Positions 36,184-47,971 of a DNA stretch of 64,000 nucleotides are shown here, piece by piece (position 1 is the first letter of the stretch; every line of letters begins with the position of its first letter). The stretch is from Chlorops oryzae (Eukaryota > Arthropoda > Insecta > Diptera > Chloropidae), in NCBI GenBank assembly GCA_020466095.1, contig CM035809.1, positions 23,063,942-23,127,941 on the forward strand. The letters are read 5' to 3'. Under the pieces are notes generated by a model. It searched no databases. It saw nothing but the letters and a program-made list of their open reading frames with translations, and had not been told where the DNA came from. A program made the translations under genes and the position numbers.

Positions 36184-36575
36184 GGCTTGTTCAGACGGAG
36201 CTCCGAAACATGCGTTTCGTTTCGTGAAACACGAATGCGAAGCTACTCGTTCAGACACTATCATTCGTGTTTCGTTTTTCCACTTTTCGTTTATTTTTTC
36301 TTTTGGGCCATTCTTCCCGCTTTGAAAGTGGAAAAAAATGGAATGAATTTAGATCGCATTATAGTAATTTTTCTTTTGCTTTACTTCTTTTCCCGATAAC
36401 AATATCGATTAAATTTAGAGATGAAGCAATTTTTATTGTTTTCGCTACTTTTTCGATCTGAAACACGTAGTTTCAAATGTTTCGGATGTCAAAATTTGTA
36501 TGGCGAAACAAGTGTTTGGTCTTGTTTGGCACCGAAACACGATGAGAGCTGAAACACGTAGCGTCTGAACAAGCC
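36184..36575. mobile_element. Foldback element (~390 bp)
   Basis: GGCTTGTTCAGAC at the left and GTCTGAACAAGCC at the right. Inside, GAAACACGAATGCGAAGC and GAAACACGATGAGAGCTG are related. No clean target duplication. Its right edge is directly next to the 36580 element. Confidence 0.7.
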
Positions 36576-36579
36576 TTAA

Positions 36580-37247
36580 CTAGGGTGACCAAACGTCCTT
36601 TTTTTAAAGGAATGTCCTTTTTTTTGGGCGATTTGGGGAAAGTAATTAATCGGCCTTTGATTGTCCTTTATTTTATTCATTTTTCTGGTATATTAATAAA
36701 CCCCGTTCCAGTGTATATAACTTATTCTAAAAAACATACTAGGGTGTCCGAATTTTTTTTTTTGGAAAATTAAAATGTCCTCACGGAATTCGAAAGATTT
36801 CTAAAAATATTTTGAGCATATTTTCAGATTTTTTGAAGGACGTTTAGAGGTCGCGCAAATTAATTTTATGGGAAACCTCCATTTTTGAGGGAAGGATTGT
36901 AATTTAACCTCAAAGCGATGCCAAGTGTAAAATTTTATTGTGAAATGTAATCAGGTCCAAAGATAATGAATTGAGCTTTATTTTGGGTCGGACAGAAGGG
37001 GGCTTAAAATCGTTTTTCAGGATTGAAAGAAGTTTTTTTGAAAAACGAAAAAAAAAAATAATAAAACTCTTTTAAATTAAAATCTAGTATGCAGTTTAAA
37101 GTCCAATCAATTCTTAGAATAAAAAACAAGTTCATTTACTTTTATTTTTGCGAAGCATGCTAATTTAAAATTTTTTACCGTGTGGCGGATTTTTGGGTTT
37201 TCGATTTTGGTGTCCTTTATTTAACCGAAGGAATTTGGTCACCCTAG
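36580..37247. mobile_element. TTAA-flanked element (668 bp) upstream of rev7
   Basis: TTAA (36576-36579) then CTAGGGTGACCAAA; TTTGGTCACCCTAG then TTAA (37248-37251). Further inverse similarity includes CGTCCTTT / a later GTCCTTTA segment. It ends 110 bp before the rev7 start codon. No transposase frame. Confidence 0.85.
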
Positions 37248-37357
37248 TTAAAAAAAGTTCACAATGTTTTACTTATTTGAGACTTTTCCCTGGGAAAGCT
37301 TTCAACAATCTCATTTCAATTTCTTTAATTTCAAACAAGGCAGAAATAATAGCGGCA

Positions 37358-38026
37358 ATGCAAAAAACAGAACGCGCAGATATCCTTATTGAAGTTATCG
37401 AAGTGTTTATAAATCAAATACTTTACCTTCGCGATGCTTATCCTCAACAAATATTCAAAAAACGTCGATTTTATCAAGCTCCTGTATACGCTAGTACATT
37501 CCCGCCACTAAATGCGTATTTGTTTAATGTTCTAAAGGCCGCTAGGGAATTGCTTAGATGTAAAGTTGATGATGATGTATGCGATCTTCGACGTGTGGAG
37601 CTCGTATTTTATTTAGATGAGAAAACAATGATCGAGCGACATTTATTTGATATATTCGATTTATCCAATGCACAAGGGAACGCAGACGATGAGTTCCTGA
37701 TAGATTTTGAAGAAAAAATACGAAAAGCCCTGTACGAAATGCCTGAGCGATTAAAAATGATGAAAAAACTACCAAGTGATGTAAAAATGACCATCAGACT
37801 GCAGACAACACAAAGCGGGCACGTGCAATTGAACAACGACGCACACTTTCAGGTAGAATGGTATCCCTATACATCTTACAAAACTCATTGTTGAATATTT
37901 CAGGATTTTCCATGGCTTAAAAGCTACGATCAAGATTCAATAGAAGATCTGTCGAAGCAATTCTATATTCTACCTTTAACAGGACTTCGGAATTTGGGAT
38001 TAAACGTTTTAGCTGAATTTTGTTAA
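37358..38026 (+). CDS. rev7: Rev7 / MAD2L2 HORMA-domain protein, two exons
   Basis: HORMA-domain adaptor. In known systems Rev7 joins Rev3 in DNA polymerase zeta for translesion synthesis and takes part in shieldin-type repair control and mitotic regulation. Exon 1 is 37358-37852 and exon 2 is 37904-38026 (51-bp intron, TTTCAG|GTAGAA ... TTTCAG|GAT). The 205-aa product is close to human MAD2L2 (211 aa). Matching features are the N-terminal helix with ILYLRDAYPQQIFKKR, the PPLNAYL segment, the central FYLDEK strand, and DFPWLKSYDQ opening exon 2, equivalent to the DFPW segment of the family. The start is the Met directly before the first conserved helix. The reading frame stays open upstream to 37193, but that part runs into a TTAA-flanked MITE ending at 37247 and is unlikely to be coding. 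AATAAA overlaps the stop codon (38026-38031), so the 3'UTR is very short and faces the tail of noi. Confidence 0.93.
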
Positions 38027-38109
38027 ATAAATATATTAATATTTTTGTTAATTAAGATTTTATTGCATAGAATTACATTATTGTATACTTATGAATCTAT
38101 TACATTTTT

Positions 38110-39621
38110 CTACAGTAACCCTTGTCTCTTCAGATCGTCGAAGGTCTTTCGATTGACAACATTCCCCAGCGAATCTTCGAATTCCTCTTCCTGATCGGCA
38201 ATCCAACGTTCACTTTGCTTTTGCGCCTTAAGTTTTTCCCACAATGTAATGGCATCTTCGATTTGGGTAACATTAGCAAAATGAGCTGTATTTGGAATGC
38301 CGAGACACCGCATACCATGAGCATGACGCCATTCAGCGAAATGTCGCTGAAATGCTTTGGGTCCTTTATAGGTGAAATTACCACAAATCTCGCAATTGTA
38401 ACTAATATTCAATCCGTGCAATTTATAAAGCCAATACGGAATCGGCTTACCATCCCAGCCAAGTGGCAAATTCTTCGGATTGTATGGGATTTCATCTGCA
38501 TCCAGATCATCGTCGTTATCACTCTCACTGGCCTCAGCATCGCTATCATCACGTTCACCACCTGTACGTGCTTGCTTCCGCTGTACATTCTCTTTGGTGG
38601 CAGACCGCTGTTCAGAAACAAGTTCTGCGTATTTATAGAGCAATGATTCCAATTGAGCAATTTCCTTATGACGCTCATTTTCACGTGAATGAGTTGAAGA
38701 TGTCTTGGCCGTTGGCTTTTTAGCCATCAATGATGGATCGAGTGTCTTCTTGCCTTTCGTCGAGAATAAACGCTGAGCACGTTCCTCCAAGGTACCGCCA
38801 CATTTTAAGCCCAGAGCCATCAATGCCGACTTCAAACGATCCAATCCCAGTGAAGCTAATTCTTCCCAACTTGAAAACGCCGACAAGTCAAGATGAGCAC
38901 CAATATTAGCTAATGCCGATTCTGTTTCCTTCATCGCCCAACCGGGAACGATACCTTGCAGCCATTGACGTTGAAATTCCAACTCTACTTTCAATATCTC
39001 TGCATCCAAATCCAACAACGGTTGTATACGCAATATAAAACCATGTAAGTAATCATTCAGGCTTTCCAAATACTTCTTGTAATCACGATTCTTTCGCTCG
39101 CGCGGTATATCGAAAACATGATCGAATGTTATTAAATACGTTATGTAGTCCACCTTCTCCACTCCGCGTAAGTTCAAATACATATCATAGCATTCATTCA
39201 AATCAAGATACCGTCCACCGCCTTCTTCGTCAGCGAACTCGACCAGTCCATTCATTTCATCAGCGCTAGTATAAGCTTTCGTGAGTTCTTCGAATTCATA
39301 GGAAAGCGGAACACAAACTTCCGATGGATGTTTCTTATAGAACTCTTTGATTTGCTTAAGTCTGTTATAGAATTCATTGAACTCATTTGGGCCGGAGAGT
39401 GATTGGATTTCTGCTTTCCTCTCATTGTCCTTGTCTTCGTACAATTCCTTCAGTTTGTATGTAGAGTTGTGGTACATATCTTGCAGATACTTTAGCCGAT
39501 GTTCTGAGTTAATGCGTTCCTTTTCATTCGCTCTCTTGGTGCTATATTCATCGACCATTAGTTTGACGAGGCGTTCGCGTTCCTCGTGGAAGCGACGCTG
39601 CTGCTCCAAGATCGCTTCCAT
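38110..39621 (-). CDS. noi: Splicing factor 3A subunit 3 (SF3a60), noisette, intronless
   Basis: SF3a60 is part of the SF3a complex that converts 12S/15S to 17S U2 snRNP and helps engage the branch point; nuclear. The 503-aa product matches human SF3A3 (501 aa) end to end. It starts [15 protein letters not shown], has the [19 protein letters not shown] block and [13 protein letters not shown], then the SAP-like segment [17 protein letters not shown] ... [14 protein letters not shown]. An acidic stretch is followed by [18 protein letters not shown] and a C2H2 (U1-type/matrin) finger beginning [11 protein letters not shown]; it ends DLKRQGLL. An ATG 42 nt upstream is in frame, but the family start is the one used here. 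A TTTATT at 38058-38063 gives AATAAA on this strand. The gene converges on rev7 with 83 bp between stops. In Drosophila noi and rev7 carry nearby CG numbers, consistent with conserved linkage (from memory). Confidence 0.96.
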   Translation of the reverse strand: MEAILEQQRRFHEERERLVKLMVDEYSTKRANEKERINSEHRLKYLQDMYHNSTYKLKELYEDKDNERKAEIQSLSGPNEFNEFYNRLKQIKEFYKKHPSEVCVPLSYEFEELTKAYTSADEMNGLVEFADEEGGGRYLDLNECYDMYLNLRGVEKVDYITYLITFDHVFDIPRERKNRDYKKYLESLNDYLHGFILRIQPLLDLDAEILKVELEFQRQWLQGIVPGWAMKETESALANIGAHLDLSAFSSWEELASLGLDRLKSALMALGLKCGGTLEERAQRLFSTKGKKTLDPSLMAKKPTAKTSSTHSRENERHKEIAQLESLLYKYAELVSEQRSATKENVQRKQARTGGERDDSDAEASESDNDDDLDADEIPYNPKNLPLGWDGKPIPYWLYKLHGLNISYNCEICGNFTYKGPKAFQRHFAEWRHAHGMRCLGIPNTAHFANVTQIEDAITLWEKLKAQKQSERWIADQEEEFEDSLGNVVNRKTFDDLKRQGLL

Positions 39622-39765
39622 GGCTGTGGACTTCGGAAAACGTTTACTTATTAAAATTGTCAAAAGTCCGCGACATATGTTTTGACAGTTCTCCGTTCAA
39701 GCTTGCATTTTAATAAAAATGCATAAAGAACTCACGGTTGCATTTAATCTTCATTTGTGTTTAGG

Positions 39766-40366
39766 GCCCTTGATACGGTCATATATGTTCACGAACTTAG
39801 CATGAAGCAAATGTGTCATAAAAAAACTTAATCGAGAGTCAGACACACGAACATGTTTCGGAACAATTCCATTAGATTGCATGAGAAAGAAAGAGAAGCA
39901 CAGAACATTTAACAAACAACCGTCTTTTTTCTTCGCTCGTCTTTCTCTACTTACTTAATTGTTTCAGAACATTTGTTCGTGTGTCTGACTCTCGACTTAG
40001 TGTGTTTATATGGACGAACATGTCATAAAACTTCATTTCGTTCTCATTTTCAGCGAGAAAAGAAGGCACGCGCATTAGTAGCAGCCCTTTTTATCGACGA
40101 TATATTTGGTATGTACTGTGTGCATGATGCAGCCATTTACATTATAAAGCTTGTTCGTCACACCGACAGAAAAATCAAAAGATTTTGAAAACCAAATCTC
40201 ACAAACGAACATAACAAACGAACCAAATGGCTCCTAATGTCAATTCTAGTGATGATTTCTCATGTTGGTTATTATTGTAGAACTTGCTTTTTTTGCGTTC
40301 ACACACTCATACTTTTCATCATACCCAACAAATCCACGAACATATATGACCGTATAAAGGGCCCTC
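39766..40366. mobile_element. Nested foldback between noi and the 40.99-kb gene
   Basis: The outer arms GGGCCCTTGATACGGTCATA (39766) and TATGACCGTATAAAGGGCCC (40346) are inverse. Inner arms, ATCGAGAGTCAGACACACGA at 39829 and TCGTGTGTCTGACTCTCGA at 39977, form a second palindrome. A cousin of the inner one starts at 42962 (AGAGTCAGACTCACGAG). Confidence 0.75.
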
Positions 40367-40505
40367 TTGATACTTTTCCAATTGACAAACGGACAGCTCT
40401 GATGTTTCGGCTCCTAATGGCTCTCTTTTCTCGAATTTCGATTACTTCTGGCTTCTAATTGAAAATCGATTCCATCTAAATGCAGCCCTGAATCAATTTT
40501 CCAGC

Positions 40506-40538
40506 TATCGATAGCGAAAAAGCGGAAAACAATCGATA
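40506..40538. promoter_or_regulatory. Two DRE-like sites (TATCGATA)
   Basis: TATCGATA at 40506-40513 and ATCGATA at 40532-40538, 450 bp before the ATG at 40991. In flies this motif is bound by DREF/BEAF-32 at housekeeping promoters; assignment to this gene is inference. Confidence 0.55.
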
Positions 40539-40990
40539 GCGCCAACGATAATTTGCCACTCTCATTAATGGACGGAAACATGGCGGATTGCAACAATAGC
40601 ATTTGAGCATAAATAGAAAATTCGAATTAAATTGGATTTTTTGAAAATGGTGAAGTGGAAAAAAGTGAAAAGTGCAATTCAAAAATGATCAGAATCAATG
40701 TTTTTAACGAATGCCGCTTTAATTTAAGCGAATAATCGAGCAGAAGAGAAAATTTCAGTTTTTGTGTTGTTGTTGGTTTTTTGTTTGGTCGTTGCGCTGC
40801 AGCTGCAGAAACAACAAATACAATTGTGTGAGTGTGCAATTAAGTTTTCCTTTAATTGAAAAACGAAAATTTTCGAAAGTGATATATCCCAGTGGCGCAC
40901 ATTAAACGCACACATAAACGCAGAAAGACAGACAGACAGCCACAGGGAGTCATCCGTATTTACGTATGCCATCGGAATAAGAGCGCCAAC

Positions 40991-41206
40991 ATGGAACTAG
41001 AGGAATTGGAAAATTTAAGCAAAAATGACTTTTTGCCCTTCTTGCCGCCAATTAAGCAGGAGCAGTTGGACGCGGCCATGCCAGAGGTGCCAATGCCACA
41101 AGATCAGCTAACAATTACTGGCACAACAGCTACGGCGTTAACATCATCGTCGTCATCATCCTCCTCATCGTCGATTGGGAACCCCTGCGACAGTGCAGAG
41201 AAACGG
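40991..41206 (+). CDS. First coding exon of an unidentified gene (72 codons, then donor)
   Basis: I do not recognise the product. The exon starts at an ATG in a good fly context (GCCAACATGG) and reads MELEELENLSKNDFLPF, then LPPIKQEQLD and a Ser-rich stretch (about ten serines from TCA/TCG/TCC codons). It ends at AAACGG|GTAAGT in phase 0. The acidic start and KQEQ-type segment suggest a nuclear or regulatory protein, but that is inference. The frame stays open upstream to 40892, though codon content there (a CAGACAGA run) is not convincing. Upstream, 40506-40538 contains two ATCGATA motifs typical of DREF-regulated fly promoters. No second exon could be placed; the following 20 kb may be its first intron. 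Confidence 0.6.
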
Positions 41207-41209
41207 GTA

Positions 41210-42060
41210 AGTTTTGATATTTTTTCGTAGATATCTACGTACTTTTCGGTAATAAGCTTTTGCGTTAGAGGCGGCGGCGGAAGTGTTTCCTCTTTCGACC
41301 GGAAATGGTTGATTTATGGCAATTTAGGTTTTTTTTTTTTTTTTTTTTTTTTTAGGAAATTTCAATTTGTTTCGCTTTGAATATAATTTTGCAGGAAGCC
41401 GAATGTTTTCTTTTTTGTAAGACGAAACTTTTTTGTTCAAAAAGTTTCTTATCTCTCCGCCATCGGACATTGACATTGATTGATTGCCAATTAAAAAATA
41501 TGAGATGTAAGAATTGTCTGGTTGAGAGATATTCATCTTAGTCAATCTTGTGCACGACAGAAATATAAAAGTTTTTTTTTTTTTTTTTTTTGCAATTCAC
41601 TTCCAGTGGAAACTCCATAAAAATAATAAATAAAATCGTACTCCTTTCAGAGAGCGATGCGTTCGTAGCTAAAAGATCGCGATCGTAAGTGAGGAGCTCT
41701 TCTCTATTTTGAGGCGTTTCAACAACCAGTCAACAAAACCAGTTTATCTTAATTATTCCGTGCCAAAGAAACAACTCAGATGTACAAACGTGAAGTAAAA
41801 AATGAAAAGCCGGCATTCCCCCTTCCAAGTGAAAGTGAATTTTCGATGTTTATTTAACTATATAAATATTTACAATAGGGCCGGTCGTTTAATAACTTTG
41901 TGGAATCTGAAATCGAATTTCAAAACCCGGACTATCTGTAACTCGAAGCTAGGGCAATAGACTGACGCACGACTTCAAGAACTTCCTTCATTGATAAGAA
42001 ATTCTAAAATTTCTTTCTCTTCTCGAAGTTTAAGTTCAATGTGAATTTGTATTTGAAGGT
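41210..42060. other. Start of probable first intron of the 40.99-kb gene
   Basis: Poly-T runs (41330-41353, 41572-41591) and AT-rich DNA. No exon candidate. Confidence 0.4.
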
Positions 42061-42062
42061 AA

Positions 42063-42520
42063 TAGGCCGTTTACATATGCCGTTTTATTCGCGTTTTAGT
42101 AACTTTGCCCGTTTTAGCTCTAAAACAACTTAGATTTCTCCCGTTTTATCGTACAAAACTAAAACGAGAAACTTTCCTGTTTTAATTTAAAACAAGTAGC
42201 TAAACAAGATAAATCCTGCTTATAACTGATAAAAAATATCGAAATTTTATTGTCATCACTATAAAAATGCAAAACAAATGGTCATTGAAATTTCTAATTT
42301 AAAAATTGTGAGGTTAATTCCACAACCAATGTAGAAAACGAACGCAATTTCAATAATTGCTTCTATTCTAAATTACAATATTCACTCATATTTCACGTGT
42401 TGAGCAAACAAAAGATAACCACAAAATGACAAAACGACATGCGCATATGTAAACACCCCGTTTTGACTTAGTCGTTTTAGCTTAAACAAGGAGCGCTAAA
42501 ACGTATATGTAAATGCCCTA
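42063..42520. mobile_element. PIF/Harbinger-like MITE (458 bp) with TAA TSD
   Basis: TAA|TAGGCCGTTTACATATGCC at the left and ACGTATATGTAAATGCCCTA|TAA at the right, with CGTTTTA/TAAAACG motifs repeated through both arms. TAA fits the TWA target of PIF/Harbinger. Confidence 0.7.
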
Positions 42521-42799
42521 TAACAGTTAGCGAAGAGGGCGAAGAATATTGCTCGATCGATTTTAAGATTAATTTGTGTAGAAGTTTTGGCAGGAATATT
42601 AGTGTGGGCGGTGGCACCTCTTCTCTACGGACATGTCAATGTGCAAGCACCTCTCAAAAAAAAAAAAAAAAATGCCCCAACCCAGATTGCCGGCATATGA
42701 GAAGCCCCACTGTGTGCTTTATTTTCGATCCCTTTTCTTCGAATTGTGTGAGGGCAATTCCATCGCGTCACACTCACTGTTTTTTAAGCTTTAGTCCAT

Positions 42800-44105
42800 A
42801 ATAAGTTTGTTCCCGCACTGCACGAGACCGCCTAAAACTGCCCATATTTTGCCAAAAACTGTTCCCAGCGGCCAAAATGTTGCCTACAGAAGCGATGAAT
42901 CGTAACACATTACTCCATAGGTGGTAATGCGATGACATCGTTAAGACATTATCGATATTCTAGAGTCAGACTCACGAGACAAATGTTTGAGAATTAAGTA
43001 AGTTCCGAGAACAGATCGTTCAAACTCAATCAGATGCTGTCTATAGCAAAAGTCATCATGTACTGAAATGGGAAAACATTTTCATTCTCATACAGTAGTA
43101 AATTACCTAAATGTAGTGCATAAAGTTCGATATAAAATTACCATAACTTTTCCCCATGCACGCATATTTGAGTGAAACCCACAATATGGGGAAAAACCCA
43201 CAATCTGGCATCACTGCATCCACTCGCGTCTGGCCAGCAAAAAATGTTTTTCATTATCGATATGTCTTAACGTGTAAATGCGTACAAATCTTATTTATTA
43301 TGTCTGTGCCGAAAATCTAAAAGCTTCCAAAGGTGCATCTTTGGCTGAAGTTAGGACATGGTGTAAGATGGGGCTATTTTTTTTTTATCGTCATTTACCA
43401 TGTTTACACGACCCGCTAGATACGTGTTCACCCGACACACTTAAGTCTATCTGTCTCTGTTTGCCCACACGATTTTTACTGCTGGTAAAAAAAGACAGAT
43501 AGTCTTAAACGTGTCGAGTAAATACGTATCAAGTGGCTCATATAAACATAGTATGTAATTGATTAAGAGTCACATAAACATTGACTGAATGAGTCAGTTA
43601 ATTGTTTTAGTGAAAAAAGCACGTGTACGGCATACTAACACATGGAGAGAAATGTATAGGCAAGAGTACATAAACACGCACACGGGTGACTGATCAGTCA
43701 GACTGAATGTCAGACATTAATGAGCGACCGTGAAATAAATGAAATTTTGGGGAAGATGTTGGAAATTGTTCCAGAAACCGTTCGAACCGGTTTCGGTGTT
43801 TCGGTTCGAAAACCGGTTTCCAAAAAAAGGGAGTTTCGGTTTTATTTCGGTTAGGAAAATAAACCGGTTAAAATCGGTTACGGTTAGTTACGGTTTCACG
43901 CCCTGCTTTGTAATATATTAATATTCAGGTCGCTTACAGTCTCGTATACTTTGTAGGCGGAAGGTCAATGTTGGCCGATTTTGACAGATGAAGAAGACAA
44001 ATACTCTGTCAAAATCTCTCTCATTTGCACATTCGTGTAGTACGGCAACAATTTTCGACAAAATAGGGCAGTTTCGTGCAGGACGGGAACAAACCTATTA
44101 TTTAT
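42800..44105. mobile_element. Large foldback (~1.3 kb) containing other insertions
   Basis: AAGTTTGTTCCCGCACTGCA (42804) is inverse to the segment ending GACGGGAACAAACCTATTA (44082-44100). Homology spans about 65 bp each side. The interior holds at least two further palindromes: TTAAGACATTATCGATA (42942) with TATCGATATGTCTTAACG (43255), and GATACGTGTTCACCCGACA with TGTCGAGTAAATACGTATC (43420-43530). Confidence 0.65.
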
Positions 44106-44109
44106 CAAA

Positions 44110-46150
44110 ACAAAAAAGGATGTGATTCTCAAGGATTAAAAATTTTGGACACTTTTGACAACATTTAAGCAATGAAAAATTACCTGATTTCGGCTCAGAA
44201 TGGCTGTGACGGATTTGACCGTTGATAGGACCGTTTTGCGTGGATTTGCCCATGAGTCAATTGAGTCGTCGCTTATCAGTTTTATACGAACGATTTGTCA
44301 ATAAAAAAAAATTTTGATGAAAAAAAAAAAATTAAATTTCTTCAATCCTAGTTTTACGACATCGCAACTGTCAAACTCAATGACATTTAACATTTCATGT
44401 AAAAAAAAATTTGACACTGTGACATATTCTCCCTGTCTTTTATATGTACGGATAGCCGTCGAAGCCACTGGCTTGTCAAATGTCACCGGAAATTAACTGT
44501 CAATTTCCAAAAGTAAAAAAAAAAAAAAATTATTTCAAAATCAAAGATGTCTATCCTGCAGTATGACACGAGTCGATAGTGCCATAGTTAAGATGATTTA
44601 AAAAAGTATTGCAACAATCTGACAGATGTCTTATAAGTTTATTGACATCTACAATGGCTTTTATAAAGGATTCGTAGTATGTGCAACACTCATGGTCACC
44701 TTAAAAATGTTTTTTTCTTCTTCCTTTATTCCGCTTTGTATTCCTTTCAAAAAAACATTTTTATCTTGTCTTCTTTAAATCCTTTTTGTCGTAAAGACTA
44801 CTCTCGTGCCTTTCGCTCTTTGTTTTGTTGTCTTTTCTTTCATTGTTTCTATCTCGTGGATTGCAAAATCCGTTTTCCCCAAAAGAGTCGCGTGCAAAAA
44901 ATGTTCATTTTCAAGTGATTCATACAGTCATTATTCCCGAATTGGCAAACAAAAAATAAAAAAAATATATAAAAAAAAGTCCGACGCGAAGCTTAGATGA
45001 AAGCAACAAACCAAAAGCGAAGCAGAAGCAAAAAATTTCAAAACCGAAAAAGGCAAGAACTCGTCTTTTTTTTTATCTTCTGGATCGGATATTTTTTGCC
45101 TACTTTTTATTTTTTATCGCTTTCAATTTATCTACACGTTTTTCTTTCCACACGACCGCAGGAATTGTTTTTTTTTTTGTTTTTTTTTGTTTTACTTGAT
45201 TCCATCTTTCACGATCGTGCGCAGTTCACTTCGTGTTTGGTATATGTGCTGTTTTAGCCACTGTTATTGTTGTTGTTGTTGTCACGACATAGCATCGCTA
45301 AAGTGCACGAAACGCACGATCCGAAGTCAATTTTGGAGACCTTCGTTTTAGGGGATTCTTTTGGGTCATATTATTAGGGTAAGGCAATGGCTTTCTTATC
45401 GGATTTTTGTGCAGCTGTTCTATTTGCGCTCTTCATTGCCAACACTTCCTTAAATAATCTCTCTTTTTTTTTTAATTTTTTCTGTACGCTATCTCTTTGG
45501 TATGCGATTCCTTTTGAATCGATATTTACGAACATTTGCGTGTTGCGTTTTTATGTTTTTTTCCTTAACGATTTTAACGATTTCGCTTTCTATAAAGTAG
45601 TTCGCGGCAACTCCTACATAATAGCAGGGCTGTCATAAAAAAAAAAACCTTTGCGATCACTATAATTTTTTTAATGCTTCAGTGTCCACTCTTATGTAAT
45701 TTTAATTTTTACGACTGCAACATCTTGTTCTCTTTGTGAAAATCTTTTGAATCTTTTTACTTTTTTTTTTTGATTGGTGGTTTAAAAACATTTCAAAAAT
45801 AGGATTTAATGACTGAGTTACGGTTCAGTTAATCATAAGTTAACGTTGCTTGAATCAGAGTTGCCAGATGGTGTGTGTAAATTACCCAGAGAAGGACTTA
45901 TGCAAAGTTGTCCTGGTTTAGGGATATTTGGAGACATTCCCTTAACCTTTAACTGTGAGACCGCACGTCCACGTTTGTGTTATAAATTGATGCTTTGTTT
46001 GTTTGAGATTTTGTTACCTAAAATGTCAAAAAAAAAAAACGGTCAACCAAAGACTGCAGGCAAACTATCAGATAAAAAGAAAGACATCCCACACTTGTGT
46101 AGGCTGTAAATATGCCAATATTCCTTCAATGCTCGAAGCCGCTGTTCAAA
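44110..46150. other. No gene recognised
   Basis: Poly-T and poly-A rich. Frames at 44679-45638 are Phe/Leu-rich translations of T runs. A (GTT)n stretch is at 45267-45282. Confidence 0.45.
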
Positions 46151-46153
46151 GAC

Positions 46154-46625
46154 TAGTGTTGCATAGGATGTGTATCCGGTAGGATGCCGGATATCCGGCT
46201 GGCTGCTAGGCCGGATAACCGGCTGCCGAAAATTGAAATATTTTTTCTTATATATTTTTGGTTTTAAAGCCATATTGAACGGCGTTTCAATGATCCTGAG
46301 GGTTGCCTGAGGGTTTTAGTAGTGCGTGTTTCAAGTGGTTGCACAGAAGTGCAATGAAAAATCTCTAAAAAAAAAAAAAAAAAAAAAAAATTGTCTGTGA
46401 AAAGTGTTAGTGGAACTGCATCCGGTTTCCTCCAATCGCTCCAATTTCTAATCTTCATCCTAATACAAATACAATATAGCAAATGTTTAACGTGAGATAT
46501 CCGGCGGCCGGATATAGATGGTTATCCGGTATCCGACCGGATATAGATGGTATCAGCACGGATACTAAATTTAAGGCCGGATAGGCCAGATACCGGATAG
46601 TGGCAGGATATCCGTTGCAACTCTA
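46154..46625. mobile_element. hAT-like MITE family C (ATCCGG-rich), copy 1 (472 bp)
   Basis: Ends TAGTGTTGCA and TGCAACTCTA; flanks TCAAAGAC (46146-46153) and GCAAAGAC (46626-46633), an 8-bp duplication with one mismatch. Subterminal clusters of (ATCCGG)/(CCGGAT) in both orientations. Confidence 0.85.
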
Positions 46626-46629
46626 GCAA

Positions 46630-47960
46630 AGACTGCCAGTAAAAATGACAAAATTTGACCCTTGTCGAAATTTTTATGTTTATTTTTGTGAAGAATTTAT
46701 TAAGTTTTCTATGTTTTTTGGTCTTTATATTTCATTGTAAGAAAAGTTAAAGTAACTAAAAAAAATAATTTTCCTGTGGTGATATACCAATAGAGTGAAC
46801 TCAAGCTATAAAGACTAAAAATTGCCTTTAATTGTTAGATTAAGTTTAAAATAAATCCTTTTTTTTTTTATTATTAAAAATGCATCTCTTATTTAAAGTT
46901 ATTAGCTATTCTAAGGGATAACAGCAAAAAAAAAAGATACAATACTTTCTCATGAAGGTAGAAACCATCCCGTAAAGATAGCGGTCTGTGAGACCGCACG
47001 TCCATAGTAGTCTAACAAAAATGGAACGTCCACAGTTAAAGGTTAATCCCAAATAAAATTTAAAGCTGCTACTAACAGTGGACTTAGGAGACCTTAAAGT
47101 TCACTGGCTTTATTCTAAATGTGCCTTAAGCAAATCTTTCCTAAAAGAACGACAGAAATCTCCAAAAATTCAAAGATAAAATCCTTAATAGGGCAATTGT
47201 ATTGTTAAGGCTCGCCTGACTATAGCACCCTTAATTGCTTGTGCTTCATATGAGCAAGTCAAATAAACTGTAAGAGGCCTTTAATTTGAAGTAAAAGTAA
47301 GCTGTTTCTAACCAGAGGAATTTAATGGTATACCAATATAAAATACAACTCTACTACTGAATACGAATCTTTTTTTTTTTTTTTTTTTCTACGTAATATC
47401 AAGTCTAATTCTCGTAGTCTGACAGCTGTCAATCATGATCTCTTTTGAAAAAGGTAAACTCACTTGACAAAGAAAAGCATTTTATGTGCCATTGTATTTT
47501 TTGGGGTGGCTTATAGAAAGATTACATTTCCGAAATTGTATACCTTTAATTGACACTTCGATTTTTTTGACAGAAATAGATATCTACACATATATGTATG
47601 TATATGCATGTTTAGGCTAACAAATTTCGAGCTGTACGAGCACTAACCACCCTGGATTAGTGCGTTAAATTATTATTTATTTATTAATCTTTTTATTTAC
47701 AGTCGAAACACTCTATAACGAATTTCATGGGGCCATAAAAATATTGTTAAAGTCAAGTGTCGACTATAAATTTTTTTGCGTAGAGTTGAGAAAAAACTGT
47801 CGTGTAGATACGTAGAAAAGTGTGTATATACCCTGTGGAGCACCCTGCAGTAATTGGGACCGGCCATGGGTCGACCGCGGGTGAGGACCGGTCGCCTTTC
47901 CATACATTGAAATCACCTTTTTTTTTTAAAAGCATAAAGCGTACAAGCTTAAGCGAACTC
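46630..47960. other. No gene recognised
   Basis: Poly-A/T runs and AT-rich sequence. A phrase AACTGTGAGACCGCACGTCC (45951) recurs as GTCTGTGAGACCGCACGTCC at 46983, so a dispersed repeat edge is likely. Confidence 0.4.
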
Positions 47961-47971
47961 ACCCAACTATG

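Noticed and set aside
37193..37357. N-terminal extension of rev7
   Set aside because: Lies mostly in a transposable element and its flank; known Rev7 proteins start at the helix that follows the Met at 37358.
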